From NCBI GenBank assembly GCA_964373775.1, contig CAYJWA010000044.1:1-5967 (forward strand): a stretch of DNA of 5,967 bases. The letters run 5' to 3'. Source of the DNA: UBA10002 sp964373775 (lineage in GTDB: Bacteria; Patescibacteriota; Minisyncoccia; Phycocordibacterales; UBA10002). The translations under genes were made by a program, and so were the position numbers. Below, piece after piece: positions 5,552-5,967 of the stretch (positions within the stretch are counted from its first letter, which is position 1; every line of letters starts with the position of its first letter). The notes under the pieces are model-generated. The model did not search any database and was not told where the DNA came from. It saw only the letters and a program-made list of their open reading frames with translations.

Positions 5552-5967
5552 ATGCAGTTGAAAACATGCACATTAAAGGAGTTTCAAAAAGTAGCCCATG
5601 AATTTATTTCGAACATAACACCGTTGCAGTCTTCTGCAACGGTGGTGGGCCTCTACGGCGACTTGGGTTCCGGTAAAACTACCTTCGTCCAAGCCGCCGC
5701 CAAAGCGCTCGGCGTAACGGTTCACATCTCCAGTCCCACCTTTCTTATTTGGAGAAGATTCACGATTCAGAATTCACGATTCAAGAACTTGATACATGCG
5801 GATTGCTACCGCCTGAAGAACGCCGCCGAACTCCGCAAACTCCGCTTCGCCGACCTCCTCGCCGACCCTGCGAATCTCATCTTCATAGAATGGGCCGACC
5901 GCGTCGCCGACCTTCTGCCTCCGCATCACCTCAAAATCTCTTTTGAATTGATAGACGAAGAGTCGCG
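5552..5967 (+). CDS. tsaE: tRNA t6A biosynthesis ATPase TsaE, C-terminus beyond the right edge
   Basis: TsaE is the small P-loop ATPase that works with TsaD and TsaB to make N6-threonylcarbamoyl-adenosine at position 37 of ANN-decoding tRNAs. The visible 138 residues carry Walker A GDLGSGKTT (36-44), the SPTF switch motif (61-64), HADCYRL (82-88) and IEWADR (112-117). All are in the order and spacing of the family. Family members are usually about 150 aa, so only a short tail should be missing. The ATG at 5552 is chosen because it starts the conserved N-terminal region and lies immediately behind an extended -10 box. The loop between SPTF and HAD is encoded by two copies of a 12-bp repeat, which gives a basic, polar segment (RRFTIQNSRFKN) instead of the usual sequence there. 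No frameshift results. Confidence 0.95.
   Translation, partial: MQLKTCTLKEFQKVAHEFISNITPLQSSATVVGLYGDLGSGKTTFVQAAAKALGVTVHISSPTFLIWRRFTIQNSRFKNLIHADCYRLKNAAELRKLRFADLLADPANLIFIEWADRVADLLPPHHLKISFELIDEES
5758..5783 (+). repeat. 12-bp direct repeat inside tsaE
   Basis: ATTCACGATTCA occurs at 5758-5769 and again at 5772-5783, separated by GA. The 14-nt period is not a multiple of three, so the two copies are translated in different frames. They encode part of the variable loop between the SPTF and HADCYRL motifs. Confidence 0.8.

Overview
The window reads as a piece of a small-genome bacterial chromosome, most probably from the Candidate Phyla Radiation (Patescibacteria, Parcubacteria-like). 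This is an inference. It rests on core genes whose upstream regions lack Shine-Dalgarno motifs, on start codons placed right behind extended -10 boxes (apparent leaderless mRNAs), on GC-rich CCTGCCCGCC-type palindromes and AT-rich short-repeat intergenic regions, and on two unrecognised proteins. No 16S gene or other definitive marker is present.

Layout from left to right. Positions 2-820 (+) hold the C-terminal 272 codons of an unrecognised protein whose frame is open through the left edge. Positions 1006-1917 (+) hold a second unrecognised protein. Each stop codon is followed within 3-4 nt by the same 3' element: CAATCGGCTTT and then an 8-bp stem with a 9-nt loop. The second copy is followed by a textbook intrinsic terminator. 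Four GTTCT/AGAAC half-sites lie between the two genes. ruvB (Holliday-junction branch-migration ATPase) lies on the minus strand at 1998-3020, convergent with the second protein gene.

Positions 3021-3705 contain no convincing protein gene. The left part has a near-consensus plus-strand promoter (TTGACA, 17-bp spacer, TGC-TATGCT). It is followed by about 280 nt that can fold into a large nested structure: a 12-bp long-range helix closing a domain with a 23-position helix, an 11-bp hairpin and three further hairpins. This is a strong candidate for a structured noncoding RNA, and I could not assign it to a known family. Its promoter overlaps a probable minus-strand ruvB promoter. The right part (3479-3710) is a 232-bp block bounded by a perfect 14-bp inverted repeat. 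It contains six copies of a 7-bp repeat and a GC-rich hairpin, and its right arm overlaps the stop codon of the next gene.

A PilB/GspE-type secretion or pilus-extension ATPase lies on the minus strand at 3706-5388. A divergent tsaE (tRNA t6A modification ATPase) starts at 5552 and runs off the right edge. The 160-bp region between these two genes carries nested inverted repeats of GGTTAGG type around a GC-rich palindrome. Both genes appear to be transcribed from extended -10 promoters placed so that RNA would start at or within a few bases of an ATG.

The three recognised genes serve unrelated housekeeping roles (recombination, type IV pilus or secretion, tRNA modification) and do not form one operon. 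The items most worth following are the structured RNA, the repeated post-stop hairpin and the leaderless promoter pattern.
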